From Autumnicola sp041679265 (GTDB lineage: Bacteria > Bacteroidota > Bacteroidia > Flavobacteriales > Flavobacteriaceae), in NCBI RefSeq assembly GCF_041679265.1, contig NZ_JBGFSM010000005.1, positions 1-64,000 on the forward strand: a stretch of DNA of 64,000 nt, given 5' to 3'. The notes beneath the pieces are model-generated. The model was not told the DNA's origin. It worked only from the letters and a program-made list of their open reading frames with translations, and searched no databases. The translations under genes and the position numbers were made by a program. This document shows positions 8,454 to 18,506 of this stretch, in pieces; position 1 is the stretch's first letter; every line of letters starts with the position of its first letter.

Positions 8454-8898
8454 GAAATAGTTATCATTGGTAGTGATTAAATTTAAGAAATAAACGACAA
8501 GACCTAAGTTTTTAATCCTTTTTTCAGCCTGATTTTCAATTCTAAAAATCAAATTCGTTAAACCGAGACCAATCCGGTGATGAATTTTCTTTGCTTCTGA
8601 AAAGAGTAATTAATCTATATTTATAAAAAACCGGTTGAAGATTTTCTGGTCAGTCAACGTTTAGCTTTTCTTTTTTTGTCGCATGGCTTATAGGTTGTGG
8701 TTGAAGTTGACGCATTTTTACTAAAAAACAAGTTTTATTCAAATTTTAAAGTGCTAAAATATAACAATTTGACAACTATAACGCGGCGTTAGTCCGTTAC
8801 CCTCTTGCTACCCAACTTACTTTTAAACCAGAGTTCAGTTTTCATTTCGAGGTAAATCTGAAAAATTTTTTTTTGCTCTGATCTTGCCTATTTTACCT
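8454..8898. other. Gap of 445 bp without a recognisable gene
   Basis: AT-rich sequence between the macroglobulin relic and the hicAB terminator. I see no credible frame or relic that I can name. Confidence 0.4.
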
Positions 8899-8923
8899 AA
8901 AAAAAGCCACCCCGAAAGGTGGC
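8899..8923 (-). terminator. Intrinsic terminator of hicAB
   Basis: GCCACC (8906-8911) pairs with GGTGGC (8918-8923) around a CCGAAA loop. On the minus strand the stem is followed directly by a run of seven T (complement of 8899-8905). It lies about 45 bp after the hicB stop. Confidence 0.8.
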
Positions 8924-8965
8924 ATATCTTTGAATTGCTGCTCTGTTTTAAACCAATTTAATTTT

Positions 8966-9394
8966 TTACGCAAGCTGAAGATGATTTAAATCATCTGATA
9001 ATTTTTGTAATCCTTTTGAAATTTGTTCCATTCTTTTATCAGAAATAGGTACTAAGCCTTTTGCATACTGTCTAAAAAGACCTGGATTGATACCGGTATA
9101 CGCGGCAAATGCAGTTTTATTAATTACTTTATAGTGAGAGAAAAACTGCTCTAAATCTATCACATAATTAATTTTTAGATCAGTGATTTTTGGTACTTCT
9201 TCACCTTGTTCTTCCAAATACTCTAATTCGTATTGGATCACTTCGTTAATATTTCTTTTAATCTCTCCCAATGAATCCCCAACGGTTGTGAGACCATCTA
9301 CTTCTTTAATATAGGCAGATAAACCGGTATTAGTGAATTCTATAATTACGGTAAGGGGGCTAGTTTCTTTTAAGTTGTCATGAAAATTATGCAT
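8966..9394 (-). CDS. hicB: HicB-family antitoxin with HTH domain
   Basis: A 142-residue protein. The N-terminal half (about 12-70) has the HicB pattern of beta strands around YIKEVDGLTTVGDSLGEIKRN, a degenerate RNase-H-like fold. The C-terminal half (95-140) is helix-turn-helix-like (AFAAYTGINPGLFRQYAKG). It is 54 bp downstream of hicA on the same strand, the usual toxin-first order. HicB proteins bind and block HicA and repress the operon; the AT-rich palindromes at 9713-9736 are plausible operators. A strong terminator follows. Confidence 0.85.
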   Translation of the reverse strand: MHNFHDNLKETSPLTVIIEFTNTGLSAYIKEVDGLTTVGDSLGEIKRNINEVIQYELEYLEEQGEEVPKITDLKINYVIDLEQFFSHYKVINKTAFAAYTGINPGLFRQYAKGLVPISDKRMEQISKGLQKLSDDLNHLQLA

Positions 9395-9448
9395 AGGTCT
9401 TGAATATTTAGGTTTTGAATATTTAATATTAGTATTTGGAAAAGCGGA

Positions 9449-9637
9449 TTAATTAAGACCCGCTTTTTTCAAAATACTGTTGTACGTTCCTTTAGCCATT
9501 TCCTTAGAATGGTGCCGGGCAACGGTAAGCTGTCCCTGCTTCGTAGGATGTCGATACAAGTCGTGATTTGCTCCATTACGGTGCAAGTACCAACCATCCT
9601 TTTTTAGCAGTTTCAGCAGTTCTGAAACTTTAGCCAT
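9449..9637 (-). CDS. hicA: HicA-family mRNA interferase toxin
   Basis: A 62-residue dsRBD-like HicA toxin. The pattern LLKKDGWYLHRNGANHDLYR, with the catalytic histidine expected in GANHDLY, and the closing GTYNSILKKAGLN are diagnostic. It is full length for the family and appears intact. It lies upstream of hicB with AT-rich palindromic sequence about 60-100 bp ahead of its ATG. Known HicA proteins cleave mRNA at the ribosome and are neutralised by HicB. Confidence 0.9.
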   Translation of the reverse strand: MAKVSELLKLLKKDGWYLHRNGANHDLYRHPTKQGQLTVARHHSKEMAKGTYNSILKKAGLN

Positions 9638-9694
9638 TTACTTCTGGTTTAATGATGAAACAATAATTCAAAGAACATTCCGCTTGCGCTAGTA

Positions 9695-9736
9695 CAAATA
9701 TATATCATCTTTGCTATATATAGCATATATGCTATA
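9695..9736 (-). promoter_or_regulatory. Probable hicAB promoter/operator
   Basis: On the minus strand a -7-like TATATTTG lies at 9702-9695. Just upstream are two overlapping palindromes, GCTATATATAGC (9713-9724) and TATAGCATATATGCTATA (9719-9736). This is suitable for autoregulation by the HTH of HicB; binding is inferred. Confidence 0.5.
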
Positions 9737-9841
9737 AAAATTTATTTGACTTTAACATTTCTAAAGAATTTTAAGATGATTTGAAATTGAAATTTGTTAT
9801 GATTTGAAATTTGAATTGTTATTCGATTCAGTTAAGAGCCG

Positions 9842-10150
9842 CTATGATTCAATGGCTTTTTTCTCATATAAGGTGTCTTTGATTTCAGCCACTCTTTCCA
9901 CAGCTGAAATATGAATGCGATAGGCAATTCCTTTTAAATATTTCATGTGGTTCTAATTCACATTTAGCAGTAGCTTCCACACCTTTCCCCCAAAGCTTGG
10001 CATCTGAAATTTCTTTGTACGTGAGGGACTTTTTTATCAGGTACCTTTCCCTTAACTGGCCAACTTAAGCATTAACATCTGATCTATGAGCTATAACCAG
10101 ATCATTCATTTCTAAATACTGTACAAAATATTTCAGGAACTCCTAGCATC
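9842..10150 (-). pseudogene. Decayed gene of unknown family
   Basis: Minus-strand translation yields protein-like pieces in two frames: LEMNDLVIAHRSDVNA, a stop, then LTYKEISDAKLWGKGVEATA and CELEPHEIFK, then (after a frameshift near 9945) AYRIHISAVERVAEIKDTLY ending at TAG 9842-9844. The pieces join smoothly, so this is a single gene with at least one stop and one frameshift. I do not recognise the family. It lies in the decayed stretch between hicA and the integrase relic. Confidence 0.45.
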
Positions 10151-10302
10151 TATTAATCCATTCATGTTAAAAATTTTTATTAAATTATCTTTTAGGTTCT
10201 TGGAAAGTTGGATTCTTGGAATTATATAAAGATCTTGGACCATAACTGAGGATGTAATGGTAATATTCAAATTCCGACTCCCCTTTTTCATTTGGGTTAA
10301 AT

Positions 10303-10757
10303 ATTATTAGAAAAAGATTTGCACTTCGAAAGGCTAAAGCTTGTGAGAGATATGTTCGTTTTTAATTGTTATACTGGATTGGCTTACTCGGATGTGAAAA
10401 ACTAACAGAAGCTAATATAATCACTGGAATAGACGGTGGCAAATGGATAAGGATCAAGAGAACCAAACAAAATCCCTGAGCAGTATTCCACTATTACCAA
10501 TAGCCGAAGAAATTATTGATCGCTAGCAGGATTATCCGGAGGTAAAAATGTGTAAGTGTATTCTACCCGTGCTGAGCAATCAAAAATCCAATGCTTTTCT
10601 AAAAGAAATTGCAATGGTGTGCGGAATACGAAAGCCTTTTACCACTCAACTGGCCCGGCATAGATTTGCAACCACTATTGCGCTAACAAACGAAGTTCCT
10701 ATTGAATCGGTAAGTATAATGTTCGGACACAAATATCTCATAACCATCCAATTATAG
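10303..10757 (+). pseudogene. Tyrosine recombinase/integrase relic
   Basis: Pieces of the catalytic domain of a Bacteroidetes tyrosine integrase are readable in order. KLVRDMFVFNCYTGLAYSDV is followed by a one-base loss in an A run, then LTEANIITGIDGGKWI, then IPLLPIAEEIIDR with a stop, then LPVLSNQKSNAFLKEIA and LARHRFATTIALTNEVPIES, ending in MFGHK. The HxxR and GH parts of the active site are visible; the final tyrosine region is lost. The last 69 codons form an open frame but not a working enzyme. The N-terminal arm and core-binding domains were not found. Confidence 0.75.
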
Positions 10758-10903
10758 ACTTCATTTAAAACAAAGAACCAGGTTCACTTAAAAAAACATC
10801 TACACTACCGTTCCTACAAAATATACCATCAAGTATTAGAAATATTAACTAATAAAGATGAAAAAAACATTCAAAAATCGTCAACTTATTTCAGTACAAG
10901 ACA

Positions 10904-10935
10904 TAATAAAAAGTCCGGATTTTCAGGCCGGACTT
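10904..10935 (-). terminator. Intrinsic terminator of the giant repeat protein gene
   Basis: AAGTCCGG (10911-10918) pairs with CCGGACTT (10928-10935) over a 9-nt loop. On the minus strand the stem is followed by a T-rich run. It is 24 bp after the stop codon. Confidence 0.75.
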
Positions 10936-10958
10936 GTATTCTGAAAATTATTTTATTT

Positions 10959-13900
10959 TTATCTTATTACGATTTGTTTTTCATAAGACCTTCCATCACC
11001 GGTCACCAATTTACAAATATACATACCGCTCATTAGATTACCTCTTTCAAACCTTACTTCAATTACTTCATTGGCCTTAACAACTGATGAATAAAGATTT
11101 TTTAATTTTCTTCCATTTATATCGAATATCCACAGATCTGCTTTCAATTCATTTTTAAGGCTAAACTTAATGTCTGCGTAAGAATTCATTGGGTTAGGAG
11201 CAACTTCCAGAGAATTTAAATTTTCTATTTGCAGAGTTTGAGCCTCAGTAATTGAATAGGCCTTTTCAGAAGTCTCAGATGACTTATTATTTGGTCCTTT
11301 AGGTTTATGAATGACGATTGAACCGCCGCCTATAATTGTAGCATCGTTGGAATTTTCGTCAACCATCCATTGATTATCGTATAGAACTCCAGAAGAATTG
11401 TCTTTCCATATTTTAATTCGGAATTTATCTACTCCACCACCTCCGGAAACATCTCCATCAATCGCAATCAACAGGAATTTATGTGTACCGGCACCATTAA
11501 CAGTTCCAACCCCTCGATAGGTTGCTTTGGCTCCTGAAATTACCAGTGACATATTATCGTGAGAAATACTCTTAAGATGTAAATCCCCAGCCTGGAATTG
11601 GAAGTTTGTATTACCATCAACTTCAGTCATATTGTTCTTACCATTCTTATATTTCGCGTTAAAACCAAAGTTTGCTTTACCAGTTGCTCCAGATTCCATC
11701 GCTGTTCCTGGAGATTGGATCCATCCACCTCCGGTCACAAAACCTCCATCAGGATCGTAAACCGGTAAGTAAGCTTCAGATTCTGAACATCCACCTCCGG
11801 CAACTACTGTTACTTTATACACATCAGATGGCAGATTAGGTACTGTCACAGTAGCTATCCCATTTGATCCGGTTGTGGTTGTATAAGCCTGTGCAAATAT
11901 CCCTGTATTTGTATTGTTATATTCAGACAATGTAAATGTTACACTCACCCCAGCTACAGCCGGTGTTACCTGGGCTGAAAGCGTTGCTGTAGTTCCTAAT
12001 TGAACTGGATTACTACTTGTGCTGGCATCGATGGTTACTCCATTTATAGTTAACATCCCTTCTTCAAAAGAAATATCATAATTATCAGAAATTAAACCGG
12101 CAGGAGTAATTATAAAAATTCCCGCTTCACTGTTATCAGAATTAGTGTTGAAATGCAGTTCGCCATTTAAATTGTCTCTACCTTCGCCAGGTACGAAACC
12201 ATCGTAACTTACAGAAAATTCCGGGTCGTTTTGTCCGCAGTATTTTTCTGCGTCATTTGCTTTAATAGTGAGAGCTTTAGCTGTAATATCAGCAAGAGCT
12301 GTAGCCGTGGCATTGAAGCTGTAGTTAGCAGCATCGGTACCAGCGGTAGCGATATCTGCAGTCACCGTTTTATCGGTTCCAACATTCTTATCATCAAAGT
12401 TTCCATTGCTTGCCGAAGCAGTAACATCATCTGATCCAAGGATTCCTGCAATACCAGCTACCACAACTGTGGCGTCGGTAGTGGCATCGTACTCCTTATC
12501 ATCAGCAGTAATACTTACAGTCAGAGCGGCCTGGGTAATATCAGCAAAAGCCGTAGCCATGGCATTAAAGCTGTAGTTTCCAGCATCGGTACCAGCGGTA
12601 GCAATATCTGCAGTCACCGTCTTATTGGTTCCAACATTCTTATTATCAAAACTTCCGTTAGAAGCACTGGCGGTCACATCATCTGATCCAAGGATTCCCG
12701 AAACATCAGCTACCACAACTGTGGCAGCTGTAGTGGCATCATACTCCTTATCATCAGCAGTAATGCTTACGGTCAGAGCGGCCTGGGTAATATCAGCAAG
12801 AGCTGTAGCCGTGGCATTGAAGCTGTAGTTACCAGCATCAGTACCAGCGGTAGCAATATCAGCAGTCACCGTCTTATTGGTTCCGACATTCTTATTATCA
12901 AAGTTTCCGTTGCTTGCCGAAGCAGTCACATCATCTGATCCAAGGATTCCTACTATGTTGGAAACTTCAACTGTGACAGCTGTAGTGGCATCATACTCCT
13001 TATCATCCGCAGTAATACTTACGGTCAGAGCGGCCTGGGTAATATCAGCAAGAGCTGTAGCCGTAGCATTGAAGCTGTAGTTACCAGCATCAGTACCAGC
13101 AGTAGCAATATCTGCAGTCACCGTCTTATCGGTTCCGACATTCTTATTATCAAAACTTCCGTTAGAAGCACTGGCAGTAACATCATCTGATCCAAGGATT
13201 CCCGAAACATCAGCTACCACAACTGTGGCGTCGGTAGTGGCATCGTACTCCTTATCATCCGCAGTAATACTTACAGTCAAAGCGGCCTGGGTAATATCAG
13301 CAAAAGCCGTAGCCGTGGCATTGAAGCTGTAGTTAGCAGCATCGGTACCAGCGGTAGCAATATCTGCAGTCACCGTTTTATCGATTCCGACATTCTTATT
13401 ATCAAAACTTCCGTTAGAAGCACTCGCGGTAACATCATCTGATCCAAGGATTCCCGAAACATCAGCTACCACAACTGTGGCATCCGTAGTAGCATCGTAC
13501 TCCTTATCATCAGCAGTGATGTTTACGGTCAAAGCTGCCTGGGTGATATCAGCAAGAGCTGTAGCCATAGTATTGAAGCTGTAGTTTCCAGCATCGGTAC
13601 CAGCGGTAGCAATATCTGCAGTCACCGTCTTATTGGTTCCAACATTCTTATCATCAAAACTTCCATTGCTTGCCGAAGCAGTCACATCATCTGATTCAAG
13701 GATTCCTACTATGTTGGAAACTTCAACTGTGGCAGCTGTAGTGGCATCGTACTCCTTATGATCCGCAGTAATACTTACGGTCAGAGCGGCCTGGGTGATA
13801 TCAGCAAGAGCTGTAGCCGTGGCATTGAAGCTGTAGTTAGCAGCATCGGTACCAGCAGTAGCAATATCAGCAGTCACCGTCTTATTGGTTCCGACATTCT

Positions 13901-16900
13901 TATCATCAAAACTTCCATTGCTTGCCGAAGCAGTCACATCATCTGATCTAATAATTCCTGCAATACCAGCTACCACAACTGTGGCGTCGGTAGTGGCATC
14001 GTACTCCTTATCATCAGCAGTAATACTTACGGTCAGAGCGGCCTGGGTAATATCAGCAAAAGCCGTAGCCGTGGCATTGAAGCTGTAGTTTCCAGCATCG
14101 GTACCAGCAGTAGCGATATCTGCAGTCACCGTCTTATTGGTTCCGACATTCTTATCATCAAAACTTCCATTGCTTGCCGAAGCAGTCACATCATCTGATC
14201 CAAGGATTCCTACTATGTTGGAAACTTCAACTGTGGCAGCTGTAGTGGCATTGTACTCCTTATCATCAGCAGTAATACTTACGGTCAGAGCTGCCTGGGT
14301 AATATCAGCAAGAGCTGTAGCCGTAGCATTGAAGCTGTAGTTACCAGCATCAGTACCAGCGGTAGCAATATCAGCAGTCACCGTCTTATTGGTTCCGACA
14401 TTCTTATCATCAAAACTTCCATTGCTTGCCGAAGCAGTAACATCATCTGATCCAAGGATTCCTACTATGTTGGAAACTTCAACTGTGGCAGCTGTAGTGG
14501 CATCGTACTCCTTATCATCCGCAGTAATACTTACAGTCAAAGCGGCCTGGGTAATATCAGCAAAAGCCGTAGCCGTGGCATTAAAGCTGTAGTTTCCAGC
14601 ATCGGTACCAGCGGTAGCGATATCTGCAGTCACCGTTTTATCGGTTCCGACATTCTTATCATCAAAGTTTCCATTGCTTGCCGAAGCAGTCACATCATCT
14701 GATCCAAGGATTCCTACTATGTTGGAAACTTCAACTGTGGCAGCTGTAGTGGCATTGTACTCCTTATCATCAGCAGTAGTACTTATGGTCAGAGCGGCCT
14801 GGGTAATATCAGCAAAAGCCGTAGCCGTGGCATTGAAGCTGTAGTTTCCAGCATCGGCACCAGCGGTAGCAATATCTGCAGTCACCGTTTTATCAGTTCC
14901 GACATTCTTATCATCAAAACTTCCATTGCTTGCCGAAGCAGTCACATCATCTGATCCAAGGGTTCCCGAAACACCAGCTACCACAACTGTGGCGTCGGTA
15001 GTGGCATTGTACTCCTTATCATCAGCAGTAATACTTACGGTCAGAGCTGCCTGGGTGATATCAGCAAGAGCTGTAGCCGTGGCATTGAAGCTGTAGTTAG
15101 CAGCATCGATACCAGCGGTGGCGATATCTGCAGTCACCGTCTTATTGGTTCCGACATTCTTATCATCAAAACTTCCGTTAGAAACACTGGCGGTCACATC
15201 ATCTGATCCAAGGATTCCCGAAACATCAGCTACCACAACTGTGGCGTCGGTAGTGGCATTGTACTCCTTATCATCAGCAGTAATACTTACGGTCATAGCT
15301 GCCTGGGTAATATCAGCAAGAGCTGTAGCCGTGGCATTAAAGCTGTAGTTTCCAGCATCGGTACCAGCGGTAGCAATATCTGCAGTCACCGTTTTATCGG
15401 TTCCAACATTCTTATCATCAAAGTTTCCATTGCTTGCCGAAGCAGTCACATCATCTGATCCAATAATTCCTGCAATACCAGCTACCAAAACGGTAGCATC
15501 CGTAGTGGTATCGTACTCCTTATCATCAGCAGTAATACTTACAGTCAGAGCGGCCTGGGTGATATCAGCAAAAGCCGTAGCCGTAGTATTGAAGCTGTAG
15601 TTACCAGCATCAGCACCAGCGGTGGCAATATCAGCAGTCACCGTTTTATCGGTTCCAACATTCTTATCATCAAAACTTCCATTGCTTGCCGAAGCAGTTA
15701 CATCATCTGATCCAAGGATTCCGGAAACACCAGCTACCACAACTGTGGCGTCGGTAGTGGCATCGTACTCCTTATCATCAGCAGTAATACTTACGCTCAG
15801 AGCTGCCTGGGTAATATCAGCAAAAGCCGTAGCCGTGGCATTAAAGCTGTAGTTTCCAGCATCGGTACCAGCAGAAGCAATATCAGCAGTCACCGTCTTA
15901 TCGGTTCCGACATTCTTATTATCAAAACTTCCATTGCTTGCCGAAGCAGTCACATCATCTGATCCAAGGATTCCCGAAACACCAGCTACCAAAACGGTGG
16001 CAGCTGTAGTGGCATCGTACTCCTTATCATCGGCAGTAATACTTACGGTCAGAGCGGCCTGGGTAATATCAGCAAAAGCCGTAGCCGTGGCATTGAAGCT
16101 GTAGTTTCCAGCATCGGTACCAGCGGTAGCGATATCTGCAGTCACCGTTTTATCGGTTCCAACATTCTTATCATCAAAGTTTCCATTGCTTGCCGAAGCA
16201 GTAACATCATCTGATCCAAGGATTCCAGAAATACCAGCGATCACAACTGTGGCGTCCGTAGTGGCATCGTATTCTCTATCGTCAGCAGTGATGCTTACGG
16301 TAAGAGCTGCCTGGGTGATATCAGCATTTGCATCGGTAACTGTTGTCAAATTATAATTCCCTGCTGCAGTTCCAGATAGAGAATAACCATTTAAAATAAC
16401 AGTCTTAGCAATTCCAACATTTTTATTATCAAAAGTCGCAGTACCACCATTTAGATTAACGTTATCTGTACCTACTATACCAATCAAAGATCGGGAATTC
16501 ACTATTGCAGATGTATTCCCATCATATACCTTGTTGCTTACTGTAAAACTTCCGGTGATATCTCTTGCAATGATATCAGCTGTAGTTGTTCCTATTGAAA
16601 GCAGGTTGTAGTTGCCAGAGGCAGTTCCTGCAAGTGTTGCTCCTGTAAGTGTTACAATCTTACCTGTTCCTGCTGAGGCAGTAGCAAATGTTGCCGTACC
16701 ACCGGTTAAACTTACGTTTGCTGCATCTGTTGAGAGCACACCTGTTAAGCTCCTTGTAGCAACAGTTGCAGAGGTATTACCATCATATACCTTGTTGCTT
16801 ACTGTAAAGCTTCCGGTGATATCTTTTGCAAGGATATCAGCTGTAGTTGTTCCTATTGAAAGCAGGTTGTAGTTGCCAGAAACAGTTCCTGCAAGTGTTG

Positions 16901-18089
16901 CTCCTGTAAGTGTTACAGTCTTACCTGTTCCTGCTGAGGCAGTAGCAAATGTTGCCGTACCACCGGTTAAACTTACGTTTGATGCATCTGTTGAGAGCAC
17001 ACCTGTCAAGCTCCTTGTAGCAACAGTTGCAGATGTTTCACCATTATATACTTTGTTTCCTGCTGTAAAGCTTCCGGTGATATTCTTTTTGTTCACAGTA
17101 AGGCTTGCCGGAGCACTAGTTACAGTGCCGCAATTACCTGTAATTACTACTCGATAAGTACGTCCACTGAAACTAACATTAGGAGATGGAACAGTATAAC
17201 TGTTTAAATTTGCACCCACATTATTCCATACTGATGGTGCGCCTGTTGTGTTATATTGCCATTGGTAGCTCAATCCATCACCACTAGCCCCAACCGAAAA
17301 TATTGGATCTGGATCACCATATGTTATTATTTTGTCACTTGGAACAGTTGAAATTGAAGGAGAAACACAAGCAACCGCAGAATAGACGGCATTAATGGTT
17401 TGTCCTCCCATTCCATTATTTGCACCTTGCACAGAACCGCCAACAGCAGAATAAGTTGTACCAGAAATAATTAAATCGTTATAAGAATAAGTAACACTTT
17501 GGTCATTTCTAACGGGAATTGCTGGACTTGAAGGGCCGGGATAAACGAACTCTCGAGTACCTGAACTAGGGTTTGGTAAGGGTGCACTGCCTGATACAGT
17601 TACTACATTCCAAGTAACAATAATTTGATTTGTAGCGCCATTTGGTAATCCTGATGCAGTAAAAGTAACATTAGCGTCCGTAAACTCCGTAACTGCAATT
17701 CTACCTGAAGTTTGCCCGGTTGCCGTCAAGACAAAAGCAACACCAATATGATTAACCTTAATCAAAAACTCATTATAAAAAATATTACCATTCGCATCGG
17801 CAATAGCGAAATTATCATGGGAATTGACACAGGTTTCCGGTTTAGGAGTTTCCTCGAACGTAAAATCCACCCTCTCGCCTGGTTGCCAACCGGTTCCGGT
17901 TATAATTACATACTCTCCAGGAGCATAATCATCCTTATCGGTTGTTACAGTGGCCGTGGATGATGCAGTCTCATTTTGCTCATGGCCGGATCCCGTCTGC
18001 CCCACAATTGACATTGTTGGCAGTGCTAAAAACAATAGTAACAGCAAAATACCTGTTAGCCTATTAAACTTGAGTAATAGTGCAATCAT
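10959..18089 (-). CDS. Giant T9SS-secreted protein with YDG/MBG-type tandem repeats
   Basis: A 2376-residue exported protein, probably surface-bound and adhesive. A signal peptide (about 1-31) precedes a TDKDDYAPGEYVIITGTGW-type module; an Ig-like region follows at about 240-332 (SYQWQYNTTGAP). Three divergent YDG-like repeats (about 333-592, NKVYDGNTSATV) precede 16 near-identical 84-residue repeats (593-1936, ITADDKEYDATT). Then come an MBG-like domain (KALTIKANDAEKY), an invasin-like Ig region, a glycine-rich GGFVTGGGWI domain and a C-terminal T9SS type A sorting domain (LEVAPNPMNSYADIKF to the end). MBG/YDG domains are found in bacterial adhesins. It has its own terminator. No glycan-binding or enzymatic domain was recognised. 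Confidence 0.9.
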   Translation of the reverse strand: MIALLLKFNRLTGILLLLLFLALPTMSIVGQTGSGHEQNETASSTATVTTDKDDYAPGEYVIITGTGWQPGERVDFTFEETPKPETCVNSHDNFAIADANGNIFYNEFLIKVNHIGVAFVLTATGQTSGRIAVTEFTDANVTFTASGLPNGATNQIIVTWNVVTVSGSAPLPNPSSGTREFVYPGPSSPAIPVRNDQSVTYSYNDLIISGTTYSAVGGSVQGANNGMGGQTINAVYSAVACVSPSISTVPSDKIITYGDPDPIFSVGASGDGLSYQWQYNTTGAPSVWNNVGANLNSYTVPSPNVSFSGRTYRVVITGNCGTVTSAPASLTVNKKNITGSFTAGNKVYNGETSATVATRSLTGVLSTDASNVSLTGGTATFATASAGTGKTVTLTGATLAGTVSGNYNLLSIGTTTADILAKDITGSFTVSNKVYDGNTSATVATRSLTGVLSTDAANVSLTGGTATFATASAGTGKIVTLTGATLAGTASGNYNLLSIGTTTADIIARDITGSFTVSNKVYDGNTSAIVNSRSLIGIVGTDNVNLNGGTATFDNKNVGIAKTVILNGYSLSGTAAGNYNLTTVTDANADITQAALTVSITADDREYDATTDATVVIAGISGILGSDDVTASASNGNFDDKNVGTDKTVTADIATAGTDAGNYSFNATATAFADITQAALTVSITADDKEYDATTAATVLVAGVSGILGSDDVTASASNGSFDNKNVGTDKTVTADIASAGTDAGNYSFNATATAFADITQAALSVSITADDKEYDATTDATVVVAGVSGILGSDDVTASASNGSFDDKNVGTDKTVTADIATAGADAGNYSFNTTATAFADITQAALTVSITADDKEYDTTTDATVLVAGIAGIIGSDDVTASASNGNFDDKNVGTDKTVTADIATAGTDAGNYSFNATATALADITQAAMTVSITADDKEYNATTDATVVVADVSGILGSDDVTASVSNGSFDDKNVGTNKTVTADIATAGIDAANYSFNATATALADITQAALTVSITADDKEYNATTDATVVVAGVSGTLGSDDVTASASNGSFDDKNVGTDKTVTADIATAGADAGNYSFNATATAFADITQAALTISTTADDKEYNATTAATVEVSNIVGILGSDDVTASASNGNFDDKNVGTDKTVTADIATAGTDAGNYSFNATATAFADITQAALTVSITADDKEYDATTAATVEVSNIVGILGSDDVTASASNGSFDDKNVGTNKTVTADIATAGTDAGNYSFNATATALADITQAALTVSITADDKEYNATTAATVEVSNIVGILGSDDVTASASNGSFDDKNVGTNKTVTADIATAGTDAGNYSFNATATAFADITQAALTVSITADDKEYDATTDATVVVAGIAGIIRSDDVTASASNGSFDDKNVGTNKTVTADIATAGTDAANYSFNATATALADITQAALTVSITADHKEYDATTAATVEVSNIVGILESDDVTASASNGSFDDKNVGTNKTVTADIATAGTDAGNYSFNTMATALADITQAALTVNITADDKEYDATTDATVVVADVSGILGSDDVTASASNGSFDNKNVGIDKTVTADIATAGTDAANYSFNATATAFADITQAALTVSITADDKEYDATTDATVVVADVSGILGSDDVTASASNGSFDNKNVGTDKTVTADIATAGTDAGNYSFNATATALADITQAALTVSITADDKEYDATTAVTVEVSNIVGILGSDDVTASASNGNFDNKNVGTNKTVTADIATAGTDAGNYSFNATATALADITQAALTVSITADDKEYDATTAATVVVADVSGILGSDDVTASASNGSFDNKNVGTNKTVTADIATAGTDAGNYSFNAMATAFADITQAALTVSITADDKEYDATTDATVVVAGIAGILGSDDVTASASNGNFDDKNVGTDKTVTADIATAGTDAANYSFNATATALADITAKALTIKANDAEKYCGQNDPEFSVSYDGFVPGEGRDNLNGELHFNTNSDNSEAGIFIITPAGLISDNYDISFEEGMLTINGVTIDASTSSNPVQLGTTATLSAQVTPAVAGVSVTFTLSEYNNTNTGIFAQAYTTTTGSNGIATVTVPNLPSDVYKVTVVAGGGCSESEAYLPVYDPDGGFVTGGGWIQSPGTAMESGATGKANFGFNAKYKNGKNNMTEVDGNTNFQFQAGDLHLKSISHDNMSLVISGAKATYRGVGTVNGAGTHKFLLIAIDGDVSGGGGVDKFRIKIWKDNSSGVLYDNQWMVDENSNDATIIGGGSIVIHKPKGPNNKSSETSEKAYSITEAQTLQIENLNSLEVAPNPMNSYADIKFSLKNELKADLWIFDINGRKLKNLYSSVVKANEVIEVRFERGNLMSGMYICKLVTGDGRSYEKQIVIR
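12279..16310 (-). repeat. 16 tandem 252-bp repeats inside the giant gene
   Basis: The span is exactly 4032 bp, that is 16 units of 252 bp (84 codons) with no partial unit and no length change. Each unit runs from AALTVSITADDKEYDATT to FNATATAFADITQ. Two subtypes alternate irregularly in the segment after the YDG motif: AGVSG/ADVSG/AGIAG (11 units) and EVSNIVG (units 7, 8, 9, 11 and 14). Confidence 0.95.
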
Positions 18090-18506
18090 TTTAAAGAAAG
18101 ATTTAATTAATAAACTAAGCTAGTATCCTATTCAGGGGGAAGGACCATACTGGGTATCAAAAAGATAGGGCTTATTTCATACACAATATTTAAGTCAAAT
18201 TAACAGAATTTTAATTTTTGTTTAGTTTAAAATTTAAACTTTTCGAGGATATGTATTAATAAATCGATAAATAGCCGAAATCACTGAAATAAAGTGCTTT
18301 ATAATAATATTTATTAAGAGTTTTTCTTTATAAATAGTACCACAATTTGAAGTGGTGAACCCGCTTCCGGAATTTTCTCAATCAAATTCCAAAATTAAAA
18401 GGTTTGTGCAGCTCTGTAATTTTTACCTCTATAACTGATTAAAGAAATTTCTCTACTAATACTAATGCTTTCAGCAACAGGACTTCCAGAAAGCGTTCTT
18501 ATTAAC
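18090..18506. other. Gap of about 415 bp upstream of the giant gene and of module copy 2
   Basis: No gene is seen. It should contain the promoter of the giant gene, but I found no convincing TAnnTTTG on the minus strand. An odd palindrome GTTTAAAATTTAAAC lies near 18225-18240. The last part aligns with the upstream region of hepT copy 1. Confidence 0.4.

Noticed and set aside
10548..10757. 69-codon frame as an intact small gene
   Set aside because: It is the terminal part of a degraded tyrosine integrase whose upstream parts lie in other frames.
12625..15852. A series of 62-76-codon plus-strand frames, regularly spaced
   Set aside because: They are the antisense of the 252-bp repeats of the giant gene, at the same spacing as the repeat units, so they reflect repetition and not real genes.
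12279..16310. Possible CRISPR-like array
   Set aside because: Unit length is 252 bp with no unique spacers; each unit is fully coding in frame.
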